Of a stretch of DNA of 64,000 nt, positions 10,092-19,601 are shown in pieces. The notes below the pieces were generated by a model that was not told the origin of the DNA, searched no databases, and was given only the letters and a program-made list of their open reading frames with translations. The DNA comes from Actinopolymorpha pittospori (GTDB lineage: Bacteria > Actinomycetota > Actinomycetes > Propionibacteriales > Actinopolymorphaceae): contig NZ_JADBEM010000001.1 in the NCBI RefSeq assembly GCF_014873875.1, forward strand, positions 3,782,001-3,846,000, in the 5' to 3' direction. A program made the position numbers and the translations under genes. The stretch's first letter is position 1; each line of letters begins with the position of its first letter.

Positions 10092-10095
10092 TCTC

Positions 10096-10161
10096 AGTGC
10101 CTTTTGGATCGGGTTGGATCAGGACCTAGACACTCCAGATTCTCCCGATCCAGAAGGCACT
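10096..10161. promoter_or_regulatory. Inverted-repeat leader of second IS1380
   Basis: AGTGCCTTTTGGATCGGG (10096-10113) and its complement CCCGATCCAGAAGGCACT (10144-10161) differ at one base. They sit just upstream of the transposase start at 10091. One arm is presumably the IS end. Confidence 0.55.
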
Positions 10162-10207
10162 TTCCCTGCTACCGCGCCGAGGCCCACTCACCCGGTCCAC
10201 GGATTGA

Positions 10208-10489
10208 GGCTTAGATCACCGGGCTGACCAGGAGTGCCCTGCGTGTCAAGCAGTCGGTGTTCTGGAGGGCGATGAAGTACAGGACGCTGAGCCACACTTT
10301 GAGCGTGTAGATGATGATGACTATGAGGTCTGGATGGACCTCAGTGTTGGATCGGAGCACTTTAGTTGCCCAACATGCCATTTGGTATTGGACAGTTACG
10401 AACTCATCGAGGAGGCCAAGCTCCCAGTCGAGTTCACCGGCGTCGGCGATTTTGAGGACTTCATGGAGCCCGACTACGGCAACGACTAG
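10208..10489 (+). pseudogene. Zinc-ribbon protein, C-terminal fragment
   Basis: There is no start codon nearby, but the frame reads as protein: CPACQAVGVLEGDEVQD, an acidic stretch (RVDDDDYEVWMDL), FSCPTCHLVLDSYELI, and the end FEDFMEPDYGND before TAG. Two CPxC pairs 49 residues apart form a likely zinc ribbon. The acidic, Asp/Glu-rich composition differs from the surrounding IS DNA. The 5' part was lost near 10207. I do not recognise the parent protein; it may be accessory cargo. Confidence 0.5.
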
Positions 10490-10758
10490 GGCAATAGCCG
10501 GCAGGCCTGCGCTTCCCTCTCCATGCGATCACCTCGCGGCTCTCCTTCATCCGGACGAGTGTTGCGCTGCAGAGGCCTGTAGGTGGCGGCTGCGCACAGT
10601 GCCGTCGATCCGACATGCTGGGTGACTGCTCTGGTGAGGCCACCCTTGATCTCGCCAGCTGCCCCCCTGCGGGAGTGGGGCGGGGACATCGGAAGGCTCC
10701 TGGTCCTGGGCGCTCCGGCAAGGCGATGATCGGATCGCTCAGCCGTCTGCGAGGGGGC

Positions 10759-11286
10759 TTACAAAACGGCACGCCCGAAGTGCGCATAGGTCGGCCCGGC
10801 GTGCAGGGCGTCGACCGCGGATATCAGGCGCCTGACCATAGATGGCCGTAGCCGAGGGCTGGCTTCGTCGATCGTCAAGAACTCGAGGTCCCGGACTTCG
10901 CCGTCACGGGCCGAGAGGCCCTGGGCCTGGTCGCTGTCGAGCACGCCGCCATCGAAGATGAACATTAGCCCGTCGCCCCATATGCCGTGAGCGGGGATCC
11001 AGTCGACGATGAGCAGTGCGCCGGTTGCGAGGTCTAGGCCGATTTCCTCATTGACTTCCCTGCGACACGCATCCCACGGGGACTCATTCTCTTCCGCGAT
11101 TCCGCCTGGGATTTCAAGCGTGGGCTTGTAGGTAGGGTCGACGAAGAAGATTCGCCCGGCCTGATCCCTGATGAGGGTTCCTCCAGCGGTTCGTTTCCTC
11201 GGCAAGCGTGAGGCGATTCCGGGATGGAACTCCTTTTCGGGCTCACCTTCGGCCTGGAGGTCCAGGTCAACGCTGACGCCGGTCAT
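10759..11286 (-). CDS. Nudix hydrolase
   Basis: 175 residues, ATG 11286 after a GAGGAA ribosome site. The Nudix box is clear: GIAEENESPWDACRREVNEEIGL fits Gx5Ex7REUxEExGU, with the metal-binding REVNEE. The enzyme should hydrolyse a nucleoside diphosphate linked to another moiety in the cytoplasm; the substrate cannot be read from the sequence. It is one of the few intact non-transposon genes in the first 18 kb. The broken integrase lies divergently beyond it. Confidence 0.9.
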   Translation of the reverse strand: MTGVSVDLDLQAEGEPEKEFHPGIASRLPRKRTAGGTLIRDQAGRIFFVDPTYKPTLEIPGGIAEENESPWDACRREVNEEIGLDLATGALLIVDWIPAHGIWGDGLMFIFDGGVLDSDQAQGLSARDGEVRDLEFLTIDEASPRLRPSMVRRLISAVDALHAGPTYAHFGRAVL

Positions 11287-11354
11287 ACTTCCTCGCTTCC
11301 CGGATCGGAATATACGGAGGTGGTCAGCGCGACGTGAGCACGCTCCTCAAAGGC

Positions 11355-12050
11355 CCGAGCGACGGTCGACAAGCGCAGCGTCCTGAACCCCGCCCAGGCG
11401 GCGGCGTTGCTGGAGGCAGTGGGGGAGTTGAAGCCGAGCGGGCCGCGACTGAAGCCTTCTTCGGAGCGATGTACTACGCCGGCCTCCGCCCCGAGGAGGC
11501 GGTCGAACTCCGAATGCCGAACCTCGACCTGCCTGCGGTCGGATGGGGAGAGATCCACCTCGATCATGCGGCCCCAGATGCGGGCTCCGCGTGGACCAAC
11601 AACGGTGAGTCCCGCGAGCGTCGTCAGCTGAAACACCGGGGCGTCGGCGACGGCCGGACCGTGCCGTGCCCGCCGCAGCTGACGGCGCTGCTGCGTGCGC
11701 ACCTCCAGCGCTTCGGAGTGGACCAGGATGGGCGACTCTTCCGGGGAGTGCGCCAGGGACGGCAGCCGGACTCCAGCACCTACGAACGTGCCTGGCGAAA
11801 GGCCCGGGAGGCTGTCCTCACTCCTGCGCAGGCCAGGTCGCCCCTAGGAAGGCGGCCGTACGACCTGAGGCATGCAGCGGTAAGCACATGGCTCAACGCA
11901 GGCGTCGGAGCCGCTCAGGTTGCGGAATGGGCTGGCCACAGCCTCAAGGTCCTTCTTGATATCTATGCCCACTGCATCGACGGCGAAGAGAGCGCTGCCC
12001 GCCGGCGTATTGATGCTGCATTGGCCGAGGCGCGCCAGAGCAGCCACTGA
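11355..12050 (+). pseudogene. Tyrosine recombinase/integrase, truncated and frameshifted
   Basis: Linker sequence TVDKRSVLNPAQAAALLEAV lies in one frame to about 11454. A missing base (AAGCC where AAGGCC is expected) then shifts to FFGAMYYAGLRPEEAVELRM. The catalytic residues are visible: Arg in GLRPEEA, the H-x-x-R box in YDLRHAAVSTWL, and the Tyr nucleophile in LLDIYAHCIDG after EWAGHS. The N-terminal arm- and core-binding domains are missing. It is a candidate for the enzyme that once inserted the tRNA-Tyr-bracketed element, though it lies 7.5 kb from the nearest attachment repeat. Confidence 0.8.
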
Positions 12051-12362
12051 GGGGGCACGCGGCCGTCCTAACGCGCGGCTGATGGTGCGCGGAGGAGTCT
12101 CGTGGCGTCGCTCACACGAACTCTCCCCGGATGGTCGCCTCGAGGCCGTTGTGAGCCGCCCGGATATTCATCGCGACGCCCGCCAGCTCCAAGCGTTGCT
12201 TTATCGCCCACTCGTCGTCGTAGTGGCCATGCTCGTGGAGGATTCGGGCGTGTGCCCGCGCCCTAAAGAGTCACCCGTTGAAGTCCTGTACCTTCAACTC
12301 CCGGAGGCGCTTGTAGACATCCTTGCCTGCGACGACCCGTGCCCGGGCGAGAAGGCTATCTA

Positions 12363-13544
12363 GTGTCATGTAATTGAATTCACTTTACTTTCAATGGTGC
12401 TTGTGAAACAATTTTGGTATGCAGCAGCTTACGGAGGAGCGGCGTAGCGAGTTGGAGTCGGTTGTGTCTGTCGGGTACGACGGCTCGGTGTCGATGCGGG
12501 CACAGATGGTGCTGGCGTGGTTCGATGGTGAGAGTGCCGCGGATATTGCGAGGCGCTTCGGAGCGTCGAAGCCGACGGTGTATAAGTGGGTGGACCGATT
12601 CGAAGAGGCCGGCGTAGCGGGGTTAGACGACCGTACGTCGACTGGCAGGCCTCGTTCTGTGTCTGATTCGGTGCGGTCGCGGATTGTGGCGTTAACGAAG
12701 CTCGGCCCGCCGAAAGAAACGGGGCTGACGCACTGGTCGAGCTATGAGATGGCCAAGTATCTGAGACGCCGTGAAGGTATCAGCGTCTCGCACAACTTCG
12801 TCGCCGAATTGTGGCGTGAGCACGGCTTGAAGCCACATCGGCAGGGCACGTTCAAGACCTCCACCGACCCGGAGTTCGCGACCAAAGTGGTCGACGTCGT
12901 AGGCCTTTACCTCGATCCGCCCGAGGGTGCGGTGGTGCTCAGCTTCGACGAGAAGACGCAGGTCCAGGCTCTGGACCGGACCCAGCCGCTACTGCCGATC
13001 AGCTTCGACAAGACCGAGAAGCGCACCCACGACTACGTCCGCCACGGCACCACGAACCTGTTCGCCGCCCTTGAGGTGCTCACCGGAAAAATCACCGGAC
13101 AAACCTTCCACCGAAAGCGGACCAAAGAGTTCCTACGCTTCATGGAACGACTGGTCAAACGGTACCCGGCAGAGCAAGAAATCCACGTAGTCCTCGACAA
13201 CCTCAAAACTCACAACAACGGCGACGTCAACGAATGGCTGGCCAAACACCCCAACGTGAAGTTCCACTTCACGCCGAAAGGTAGCTCCTGGATCAACCAG
13301 ATCGAAACATGGTTCGGCATCATCACCCGGCAATCCATCCGCCGCGGCTCCTTCAAATCCCTCGCCGAGCTGATCCGCCATATCGAGAACTACATCGACC
13401 ACTGGAACGAAGACGCCGAGCCGTTCGAGTGGACAGCGACAGCCGATCAGATCCTTGAGAAAGTAGCCATGCTCGACCGCGACTACGTGAAGCTGGTCGC
13501 CAACAACTACAAGCCCAAGTAAAGCACTTTTAATTACGACACAC
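12363..13544 (+). mobile_element. IS630-family element 1
   Basis: Flanked by duplicated TA (12361-12362 and 13545-13546), the standard IS630 target. The terminal repeats TAGTGTcatGTAATTgAA and TAGTGTgtcGTAATTaAA are mirror-matched, and both continue to CTTTAC. Inserted in the small membrane-protein gene. Confidence 0.92.
12419..13522 (+). CDS. IS630-family transposase
   Basis: 367 residues, intact. The helix-turn-helix ESAADIARRFGASKPTVYKW is followed by the linker WSSYEMAKYLRR. The DDE core has LSFDEKTQVQALDRTQ, HVVLDNLKTHNN and SSWINQIETWFG, giving D, D and E. It recognises the IS ends and inserts at TA. Confidence 0.95.
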   Translation: MQQLTEERRSELESVVSVGYDGSVSMRAQMVLAWFDGESAADIARRFGASKPTVYKWVDRFEEAGVAGLDDRTSTGRPRSVSDSVRSRIVALTKLGPPKETGLTHWSSYEMAKYLRRREGISVSHNFVAELWREHGLKPHRQGTFKTSTDPEFATKVVDVVGLYLDPPEGAVVLSFDEKTQVQALDRTQPLLPISFDKTEKRTHDYVRHGTTNLFAALEVLTGKITGQTFHRKRTKEFLRFMERLVKRYPAEQEIHVVLDNLKTHNNGDVNEWLAKHPNVKFHFTPKGSSWINQIETWFGIITRQSIRRGSFKSLAELIRHIENYIDHWNEDAEPFEWTATADQILEKVAMLDRDYVKLVANNYKPK

Positions 13545-13776
13545 TAGCTCGTCGGGGTCTGTCTCCGGAAGCTCCGCGATCGGGATCGCTGACCACGTAC
13601 CCGCGTTGTCCACGAAACGGGCGCTGACCTTGAGAAGCTCGCTGTAGATGTCGAGTCGCCGTGTGCGTAGCTGCTCTTACTTCGTCGCCCTGCGACGCAA
13701 GGGCTCGGTAATGAGCGGTGGCAGTGCGGTGGCCGTCAAGGTGCCTGCGATGCCAGCGATACCTAGTCCTAGCCTA

Positions 13777-14947
13777 GTGTTGCGTGATTCTGGTTGTGTT
13801 ATTTCGCGTTGTTGTCGACGAGTTTCTTGATGTTGGTCTGGACGAGGCGGACCTTGGCGAGGATCTCTTCGCTGGTGGCGGTCCAGGCGAACGGCTTCGC
13901 GTCGATGTTCCAGGTGTCGATGTAGTCCTTGATCTGTTTGATCAGCACGTTCACCGAGGTGAAGGTGCCGCGGCGGATCGACTGGCGGGTCAGGATCCCG
14001 AACCACGTCTCGATCTGGTTGATCCAGCTCGATCCGACCGGGGTGAAGTGGAACCTGACGTGCGGATTCTCCTCCAGCCAGGCTTCCACCTCTGGCGTGG
14101 TGTGGGTGGACAGGTTGTCCAACACGACATGAATGTCCTTGCCCGCATGAGGTTTGACGGCCTTCTTCAAGAAGGCCAGGAAGTTCACCCCGTCCCGGGT
14201 CGGCCTGCACTCCCCGACGACCTGGCCGGTGCCCACATCCAAAGCGGCGAACAGGTTCGTGACACCGTGCCGCACATAGTCGTGGGTGCGTTTCTCGGTC
14301 ACGCCGAAGTCCAACGGCAGTAGCGGCTGGGTCCGGTCCAACGCCTGGATCTGTGTCTTCTCATCGATGGAGAGCACCACCGCACCACCGGGCGGGTCCA
14401 GATACAACCCGACCACATCGGAGACCTTCTCCGCGAACGCGGGATCCTTGGACAACTTGAACGTGGCATGCCGGTGCGGTGCGAGGCCTTCCTCCCGCCA
14501 CACCCGAGCCACATAGCTCCACGACACACAGATCCCCTCGACCCGCTTCAGATACCCAGCCAACCCACGGGTCGACCAGTGCGACAGCCCCGTCTCCACC
14601 GGCGGAGAAGTCCTGGTCAACGCCACCACCCGAGCCCGCACCCGCGGTGGAACCTGCACCCGCGGCGCAGCCCGATCACGATCGTCCAACCCGGCCAGGC
14701 CATGCTCGGCGTGGCGGCGGACCCACCGATCCACCGTCGGCAACGACACCCCCGCCAACTCCGCGATGTCCTTACGACGCCGACCTTCCCCATGCCACAA
14801 CACGATCCGCGCCCGAGTCGCCAGCACCCCCGACACATCCCGACTGTTCACCAACGCCCGCAACTCAGCGTCCTGCTCCACCGAAAGCTCCACACCGAGT
14901 CAACGAGCCACAACACGAAAAGTAACGCAACCAGAATCACGCAACAC
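13777..14947 (-). mobile_element. IS630-family element 2
   Basis: TA duplication at 13775-13776 and 14948-14949. The perfect inverted ends are TGTTGCGTGATTCTGGTTG, continuing imperfectly. Its transposase is about half identical to element 1, so this is an independent insertion rather than a duplication. Confidence 0.93.
13799..14893 (-). CDS. IS630-family transposase
   Basis: 364 residues, intact. The HTH is KDIAELAGVSLPTVDRWVRR and the DDE core is VVLSIDEKTQIQALDR, HVVLDNLSTHTT and SSWINQIETWFGILTRQ. Both ends of the IS are preserved, so it may be active. Confidence 0.95.
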   Translation of the reverse strand: MELSVEQDAELRALVNSRDVSGVLATRARIVLWHGEGRRRKDIAELAGVSLPTVDRWVRRHAEHGLAGLDDRDRAAPRVQVPPRVRARVVALTRTSPPVETGLSHWSTRGLAGYLKRVEGICVSWSYVARVWREEGLAPHRHATFKLSKDPAFAEKVSDVVGLYLDPPGGAVVLSIDEKTQIQALDRTQPLLPLDFGVTEKRTHDYVRHGVTNLFAALDVGTGQVVGECRPTRDGVNFLAFLKKAVKPHAGKDIHVVLDNLSTHTTPEVEAWLEENPHVRFHFTPVGSSWINQIETWFGILTRQSIRRGTFTSVNVLIKQIKDYIDTWNIDAKPFAWTATSEEILAKVRLVQTNIKKLVDNNAK

Positions 14948-14981
14948 TAGTGGGGGTCGCGCGGAACACGGCGCTGCGGCG

Positions 14982-16193
14982 TCACGCCTCGGGGAAGGCC
15001 TCGTCCGAGCCACGCAGTTGCTCCTCCTGAGTCATATGCATGCGGAAGAGCTTGTCGACCACGGTTCCGATGACATGCGTGGCGACGAACGCGTAGACTC
15101 CCACAACGACGATCGCCACCCCCTGCTTTCCCAGTACCGAGGCCGAGCCGCCGTAGAAGAGTCCAGCAGTTCCGCGCAGCTCTCCGGTGGCGAAGAAGCC
15201 CAGCAACAGCACTCCGACGATCCCGCCCGCCCCGTGGATGCCGGCCACGTCCAGCGTGTCGTCGTAACCGAGGACGAGCTTCATCTCCACTGCGTACGCG
15301 CACACCATCGCGGCGATGGCGCCGATGAAGAATGCGCCGGCGACGTCCACGAACGCGCAGGACGGCGTGATGGCCACCAGCCCGGCCAGCGCGCCGCTGG
15401 CGGATCCGAGCCTGGTCAGGTGCCGCAGGCGGATCCACTCCAGCAGGCGCCACGCCAGCATGCCCGAACTGCCCGCGATCAACGTGCTGACGAACGCCCG
15501 TGCGGCCAGGGCACCGTCGGTGAGCGCGGAGCCGGCGTTGAAGCCGAACCAGCCAAACCACAGCAGCCCGAGCCCCAGCATGACGAAGGCGATGTTCCCC
15601 GGCCGGGGTCCCTCGTGACGCCGGAAGCCGATCCCGCGCCCGAGGACCAGCGCCAAGGCAAGTCCGGCGATGCCTGAGTTCAGCTCAACGACCAGACCGC
15701 CGGCGAAGTCCATCACGCCCCATCGGTAAAGCCAGCCGGACGGTGCGAACACCCAGTGCGCGATGGGCGCGTACACGAGGGAGATCCAGACGACGACGAA
15801 AATGATCCACGCGCCGAAACGGGCGCGCCCTGCGATCGAGCCGCTGATCAGCGCAACGGTGATGATGGCGAACGTGGCCTGGAAGGCGGCGTAGACGTAC
15901 GTGGGGATCCGCTCGTACGCCTGCCCCGGGCTGATGCCCGTGAGCAAGAAGTGGCTCCCACCGATTATCCCGGTGCCTCCAACGTCCTTGCCGAAGGCCA
16001 GTCCGTAGCCGTACGCGAACCACACGATCGTCACCAGACTGATGCAGATGAAACTCATGTAGAGCATGGTCAAAAGGTTCTTCGAGCGCACCATTCCGCC
16101 GTAGAACAGGGCGAGCCCGGGAACCATCAGCAGCACCATCGCGGTGCTGGCGAGCATCCAAGCGGAATCGCCCGTATTCAGACCAGTCGACAT
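14982..16193 (-). CDS. amt: Ammonium transporter, Glu variant of the twin-His site
   Basis: 403 residues with the Amt/MEP signature throughout: GDSAWMLASTAMVLLMVPGLALFYGGMV at the N-terminus, GYGLAFG, the FAGG region, and DVAGIHGAGGIVGVLLLG near the end. The fold should have 11 membrane helices, moving ammonium inward. The first pore histidine, normally in an AGGTVVHI context, is replaced by Glu (FAGGLVVELNSG), while the second (GIHGAGG) is kept. No glnK neighbour is present, so PII control is not seen locally. The frame is intact, with the cytosolic tail ending RGSDEAFPEA. Confidence 0.93.
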   Translation of the reverse strand: MSTGLNTGDSAWMLASTAMVLLMVPGLALFYGGMVRSKNLLTMLYMSFICISLVTIVWFAYGYGLAFGKDVGGTGIIGGSHFLLTGISPGQAYERIPTYVYAAFQATFAIITVALISGSIAGRARFGAWIIFVVVWISLVYAPIAHWVFAPSGWLYRWGVMDFAGGLVVELNSGIAGLALALVLGRGIGFRRHEGPRPGNIAFVMLGLGLLWFGWFGFNAGSALTDGALAARAFVSTLIAGSSGMLAWRLLEWIRLRHLTRLGSASGALAGLVAITPSCAFVDVAGAFFIGAIAAMVCAYAVEMKLVLGYDDTLDVAGIHGAGGIVGVLLLGFFATGELRGTAGLFYGGSASVLGKQGVAIVVVGVYAFVATHVIGTVVDKLFRMHMTQEEQLRGSDEAFPEA

Positions 16194-16987
16194 CGAGCCT
16201 GCGCATTCCTTCGACCGCGTTCAGCAGGAGGGTGCAACTGACTGACGTAATCGCGCATGGCAGAGTTAGGCATGCCTGCTCACTTCCGCGCGGATTTGAC
16301 GGACAGCGTCAATATTGGCGCTATGAGGCGGACCGGAGCGGATGGCGAGCGTGAAGACAACCGCAGACCGGACAGCGATCTGGTCTCCGATCTTGAAGCG
16401 TCTCACGGCCGTTCCCCTCTGACTCGCGTGCGGATTTCGTGGATCTTGCGCCGGACTCGTCGACCGTGATGATCCTGTGATCGACGAGCGTTCGACGGCA
16501 GGCCAAAGTACTGAATCGCGCCCAAGTCGTTCTCCATGCGACGACGCATCTCCGCGTTCCATACCCCACGCCACCCGAGACATTCACAGGTGATGGAGGT
16601 GTTCAGCTTTCACGGCTGCTCGGACCTCCTCCTTCGACTCGTACGGCACTTGCGTCAAGCGGGATGAACATTGGACACCTGTCTTTAAATTCGTCATACC
16701 GCACCGTCGACACCATCGAGCTCCACCCCTCGTGGTCGAATCCACCCGTTGTCCACAGACCGGCCTCGCGTAGAGGGTGCATTTTTGCCTCTCCATAATG
16801 CGCCGAGGAGAAGCTGTGATGGATCATGGTTTCGCTGAGCCGGACGAACCTCTGGGTGGCATAAGGAGCCACACGCCGGCAGTGGACGCTCCTTTCCGGT
16901 GGCGCGACAACCACGACGGGACCTCGCCCGCTCCGGGTTGGTCGGCCGGGTGACCCTCAACGAGCGAACTCCGGCGGGTGGCCCGCC
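16194..16987. other. Region without a confident gene
   Basis: Minus-strand frames at 16266-16583 and 16603-16914 have some protein-like composition (for example RRFKIGDQIAVRSAVVFTLA, and FDHEGWSSMVSTVRYDEFKD), but no family is recognised and starts are weak. They may be decayed genes. Confidence 0.3.
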
Positions 16988-17128
16988 CACGCCGACGAGG
17001 TGGCGCTCGTGGGCCCTCTCCCGGCGATCGTCGACCGCATCCTGGCGTCGAACAACTCGCGCGTGAGCGTCCTGATCGTGCTCACTCGCGACGTCGAGCT
17101 GCTGGAGGCCGGCCAGGCCGCGCTATAG
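16988..17128 (+). pseudogene. Luciferase-like (LLM) oxidoreductase, C-terminal fragment
   Basis: The frame HADEVALVGPLPAIVDRILA, then VSVLIVLTRDVELLE, to TAG resembles the last helices of F420/flavin-dependent LLM enzymes (DEVALVGPxxxIxxRL). It has no start. It overlaps the 3' end of the convergent nickel transporter. Confidence 0.4.
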
Positions 17129-18181
17129 CCGGTCTGGGCTCCGCCGCTTCCCGCAGGCCCGACAGCCGCCGTACCAACGCGGCGAGGCTCCACGTGGCGA
17201 CGAGCAGCGCGACGATGACATACCCGAGGATCTCGAAGTGCTCCGCCAGCGACGCGTACGCCGCGAGGGGCCTGCTCGTCCCGGTCGCATCGGTCACCAG
17301 CGCGGCGAGGTAGACGGTCGCGACGAACGCCGCGACCAGCACGGTCATCCCGGTCGTTGCCGCGTTGTAGTAGAGCCGGCGCGCCGGACTGCGGTAGGCC
17401 CACGAATAGGCGCGTGACATGATCAGGCTGTCGGCGGTGTCACAGGCCGTCATTCCGGCGGCGAACAGCAGCGGCAGCGTGAGCACGGCCATCATCGGTA
17501 TCCCGCCCTGTGACGCGGTGCTGGCTGACAGTGCGAGCAGCGTCACCTCGCTGGCGGTCTCCAGGCCAACCCAAACAGCAGCCCGACCGGGAACATGTGC
17601 CATGAGGATCGGATCAGCCCTCGAACGCGGCTGCCGAGAATGCGGTTCATGAGGCCCCGGTTGACCAGCATCAGCTCCAGCTCGTCCGGGTCGATCCGAC
17701 CGCGGGTCATCCGCCGCCATAGCCCGATCAACCCTGCGAGCACGAGGCCGTTCAGCACTGCGACGAGCAGCAGGAACGACATGGCGACGACCTGCGAGAC
17801 CGGCCCGCCGATCCGCTGGAAGCTCTCCACGTCGTGCCCGGCGGCCGTCGTCACGATCAGGGCCAGCGCCAGCACGATGGTCGAGTGGCCGAGTGCGAAA
17901 AAGAAGCCCACGCCGACCGGGCGGCGACCGCGCTGCAGCATCAGTCGGGTCGTGTCGTCGATCGCCGCGATGTGGTCGGCGTCGAAGGCATGCCGGATGC
18001 CCAAGGTGTAGGCGAGCGTCCCGGCCCCCGCGAACGCCCCGGCCTCCGCCAAGCCGGCGGCGTAGAACAAGTACAACGACCAGCCCGCGATATGAAGTAC
18101 CGCGACCACGGCCACGATGCCGCCGATTCGCATCCGTTCCCGCGCCGTCCAGCGCGGGTATGCGTACGCGGATAGGCTCAT
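17082..18181 (-). pseudogene. Nickel/cobalt permease (NiCoT family) with one frameshift
   Basis: Start ATG 18181 (MSLSAYAYPRWTARERM). The signature metal-selectivity helix II motif RHAFDADHIAAIDDTTR is present, as are FFALGHSTIVLAL and WHMFPVGLLFGL. Near 17566 the frame breaks (TTGGCCTGG where TTGGGCCTGG would continue). The other frame then gives GLETASEVTLLALSASTASQ and the remaining helices to 17082. With one base restored this is a full-length secondary importer of about 365 residues. It is either a recent pseudogene or a sequencing error. Confidence 0.85.
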
Positions 18182-18825
18182 CGCCGCACCTTCGGGAATC
18201 TGCCCGCACCCCTGCGGCCCGTGCGCCGTGCATTCAGGAGCCTCATCTGCACTGACGTCACGACCACCTCTGGCATCGGGCTGCACACCAACCACCCTCT
18301 TGATCAACCGCCTCTGCCCGAGGTGACTCAATGAAGACAGCCAGATCATTCACGTCTCAAAGCCGCCTCAAACAGGTCGACAGATTCGGCATGTACGACG
18401 CCGCGCTACCTACCCGGCGGGAACCTCCACCTCGATCGACCGCAAGCCCCAACCAGTGCACAGGTGAAGGCCGTCACAGAGATCGTCAGCGAACTACTCG
18501 GTTAGCCCTCGCCAAGTGGTCACGGTGCGCGACCTCATCGGCACCGCTCAACTTCGACGTGCAGTCAGTCCTTAGCTGAATGGCCGGCGGCTCCCTAGTC
18601 CTCAAATAAGCGAGTCGGTTCTGTGGTGGTGGCCGAACGCGATTTGATCATGTCGGTTGTCGTGTTGGGCATGTCGATGGGACGCTTGAAGGTGTCGGTG
18701 GCGGGTCGGAGTGGCCTGGTGGGGGCTGTGTGGGGGTGTTCGGCGCCGGTTTTTGGTGTCTGGGCAGGTGTGGTCGCCGCCGCGGCTGCGCGGCGGTCGG
18801 TTCGGGGTCGGCGACAGGTTGTGGT
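18182..18825. other. Region without a recognisable gene
   Basis: Between the nickel transporter start and the IS1380 fragment. No open frame shows motifs. The part from about 18600 is T/G-skewed and likely belongs to the outer end of the IS1380 remnant. Confidence 0.35.
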
Positions 18826-19120
18826 TTAGCCGAAGCGGGTTCGTTCGGTGGTGTTCCAGGCGCTGAAGAGCCGGTCCAGGTTGGGGTTGTGGCCGATGAG
18901 TCGGATGGTGATGGTGCGGGCTCGGCGGGTGACCATGGCGGGGATGAGGATGATGGCGGCCAAGAAGCGCCGGAACTCCATGCGGATGTAGTCGTGCCGC
19001 TCTTGTTTGGGTTGCATCATCATCGCGAACCAGGACTTGATGTTCCAGGCGAGTGCGGCGATGACCATGTAGGCCCAGTTGGAGACCAGCGTCTCCTCGC
19101 GGTCGACTGCATTACCCGCC
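18826..19120 (-). pseudogene. IS1380 transposase, C-terminal fragment
   Basis: The stretch ETLVSNWAYMVIAALAWNIK, then SWFAMMM, RMEFRRFLAAIILIPAMVTR and LDRLFSAWNTTERT is the conserved C-terminal helical end of IS1380 transposases. Everything upstream of about 19120 is unrelated. Confidence 0.85.
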
Positions 19121-19167
19121 CCGGCGTGGCGGCGCTCCGGCTGGCTCTGAGCGGCTTCCGCTCCTAG

Positions 19168-19317
19168 CAATGAGCGACCGAGACGAGCGTTAGCCCTTAC
19201 TCCGTCGCCCTCGCGGGCGTGGCGTGGAGACTGGCCGGCCCGGAACACGCCGTGACGGTCTTTGTCGCCGTGCTCGGTCTCTTCCGCGGCGTCCAGACGA
19301 AGCGACGACGCGGGTAA
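19168..19317 (+). pseudogene. Small membrane protein 3' fragment (holin-like?)
   Basis: The frame SVSPYSVALAGVAWRLAG, HAVTVFVAVLGLFRGVQ, TKRRRG to TAA has one clear membrane helix and a basic tail, then a strong terminator 16 bp later. The ATG at 19168 is in a different frame, so the start is broken or elsewhere. Phage holins of this size look similar, but this is only a guess. Confidence 0.35.
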
Positions 19318-19332
19318 CCGGGGGGAGGCGAA

Positions 19333-19370
19333 GTAAGCGGCACCCCCGGCCTCCGGAAGGTGCCGCTTAC
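19333..19370. terminator. Strong hairpin, probable bidirectional terminator
   Basis: GTAAGCGGCACC (19333-19344) pairs perfectly with GGTGCCGCTTAC (19359-19370). Confidence 0.75.
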
Positions 19371-19402
19371 GTTTGGGGCCAGTTCGCGGCCCCATCCCAG
19401 AC

Positions 19403-19418
19403 TAGAACATTTGTTCGA
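19403..19418. promoter_or_regulatory. LexA (SOS) box candidate
   Basis: TAGAACATTTGTTCGA matches the actinobacterial SOS consensus TCGAAC-N4-GTTCGA at all but two outer bases. No intact gene follows on either strand, so it may be an orphan operator of a lost element gene. Confidence 0.45.
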
Positions 19419-19601
19419 GTGACATGTGTCAGACCGGCTGCGTTGGGTCGATGCGGGCCGGATGGCCACCACTCCAAGCCACCCCACAATTCGAGGCTCG
19501 CCTCCGTCGAAAGCGCTGGCCCAACCCGTTTGTCCCACATGCTCCCCAGAGAGGCGCCTCCGGAGCGCGTATGGCCAGGTCAGGCGCGGTGTTGCTGATG
19601 C

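Larger units (their letters stand above)
12112..14969 (-). pseudogene. Small membrane-anchored protein interrupted by two IS630 copies and two stops
   Basis: Removing both IS630 elements and one TA duplication each gives one frame: a hydrophobic start (GLGIAGIAGTLTATALPPL), RRRATK, TAA (13677), QLRTRRLDIYSELLKVSARF, AIPIAELPETDPDEL, [IS630], DSLLARARVVAGKDVYKRL, TGA (12271), RARAHARILHEHGHYDDEW, and the end IRGEFV at 12112. A possible GTG start is at 14969, just downstream of amt. It has one transmembrane segment and a helical cytoplasmic tail. The family is unknown. Confidence 0.55.
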
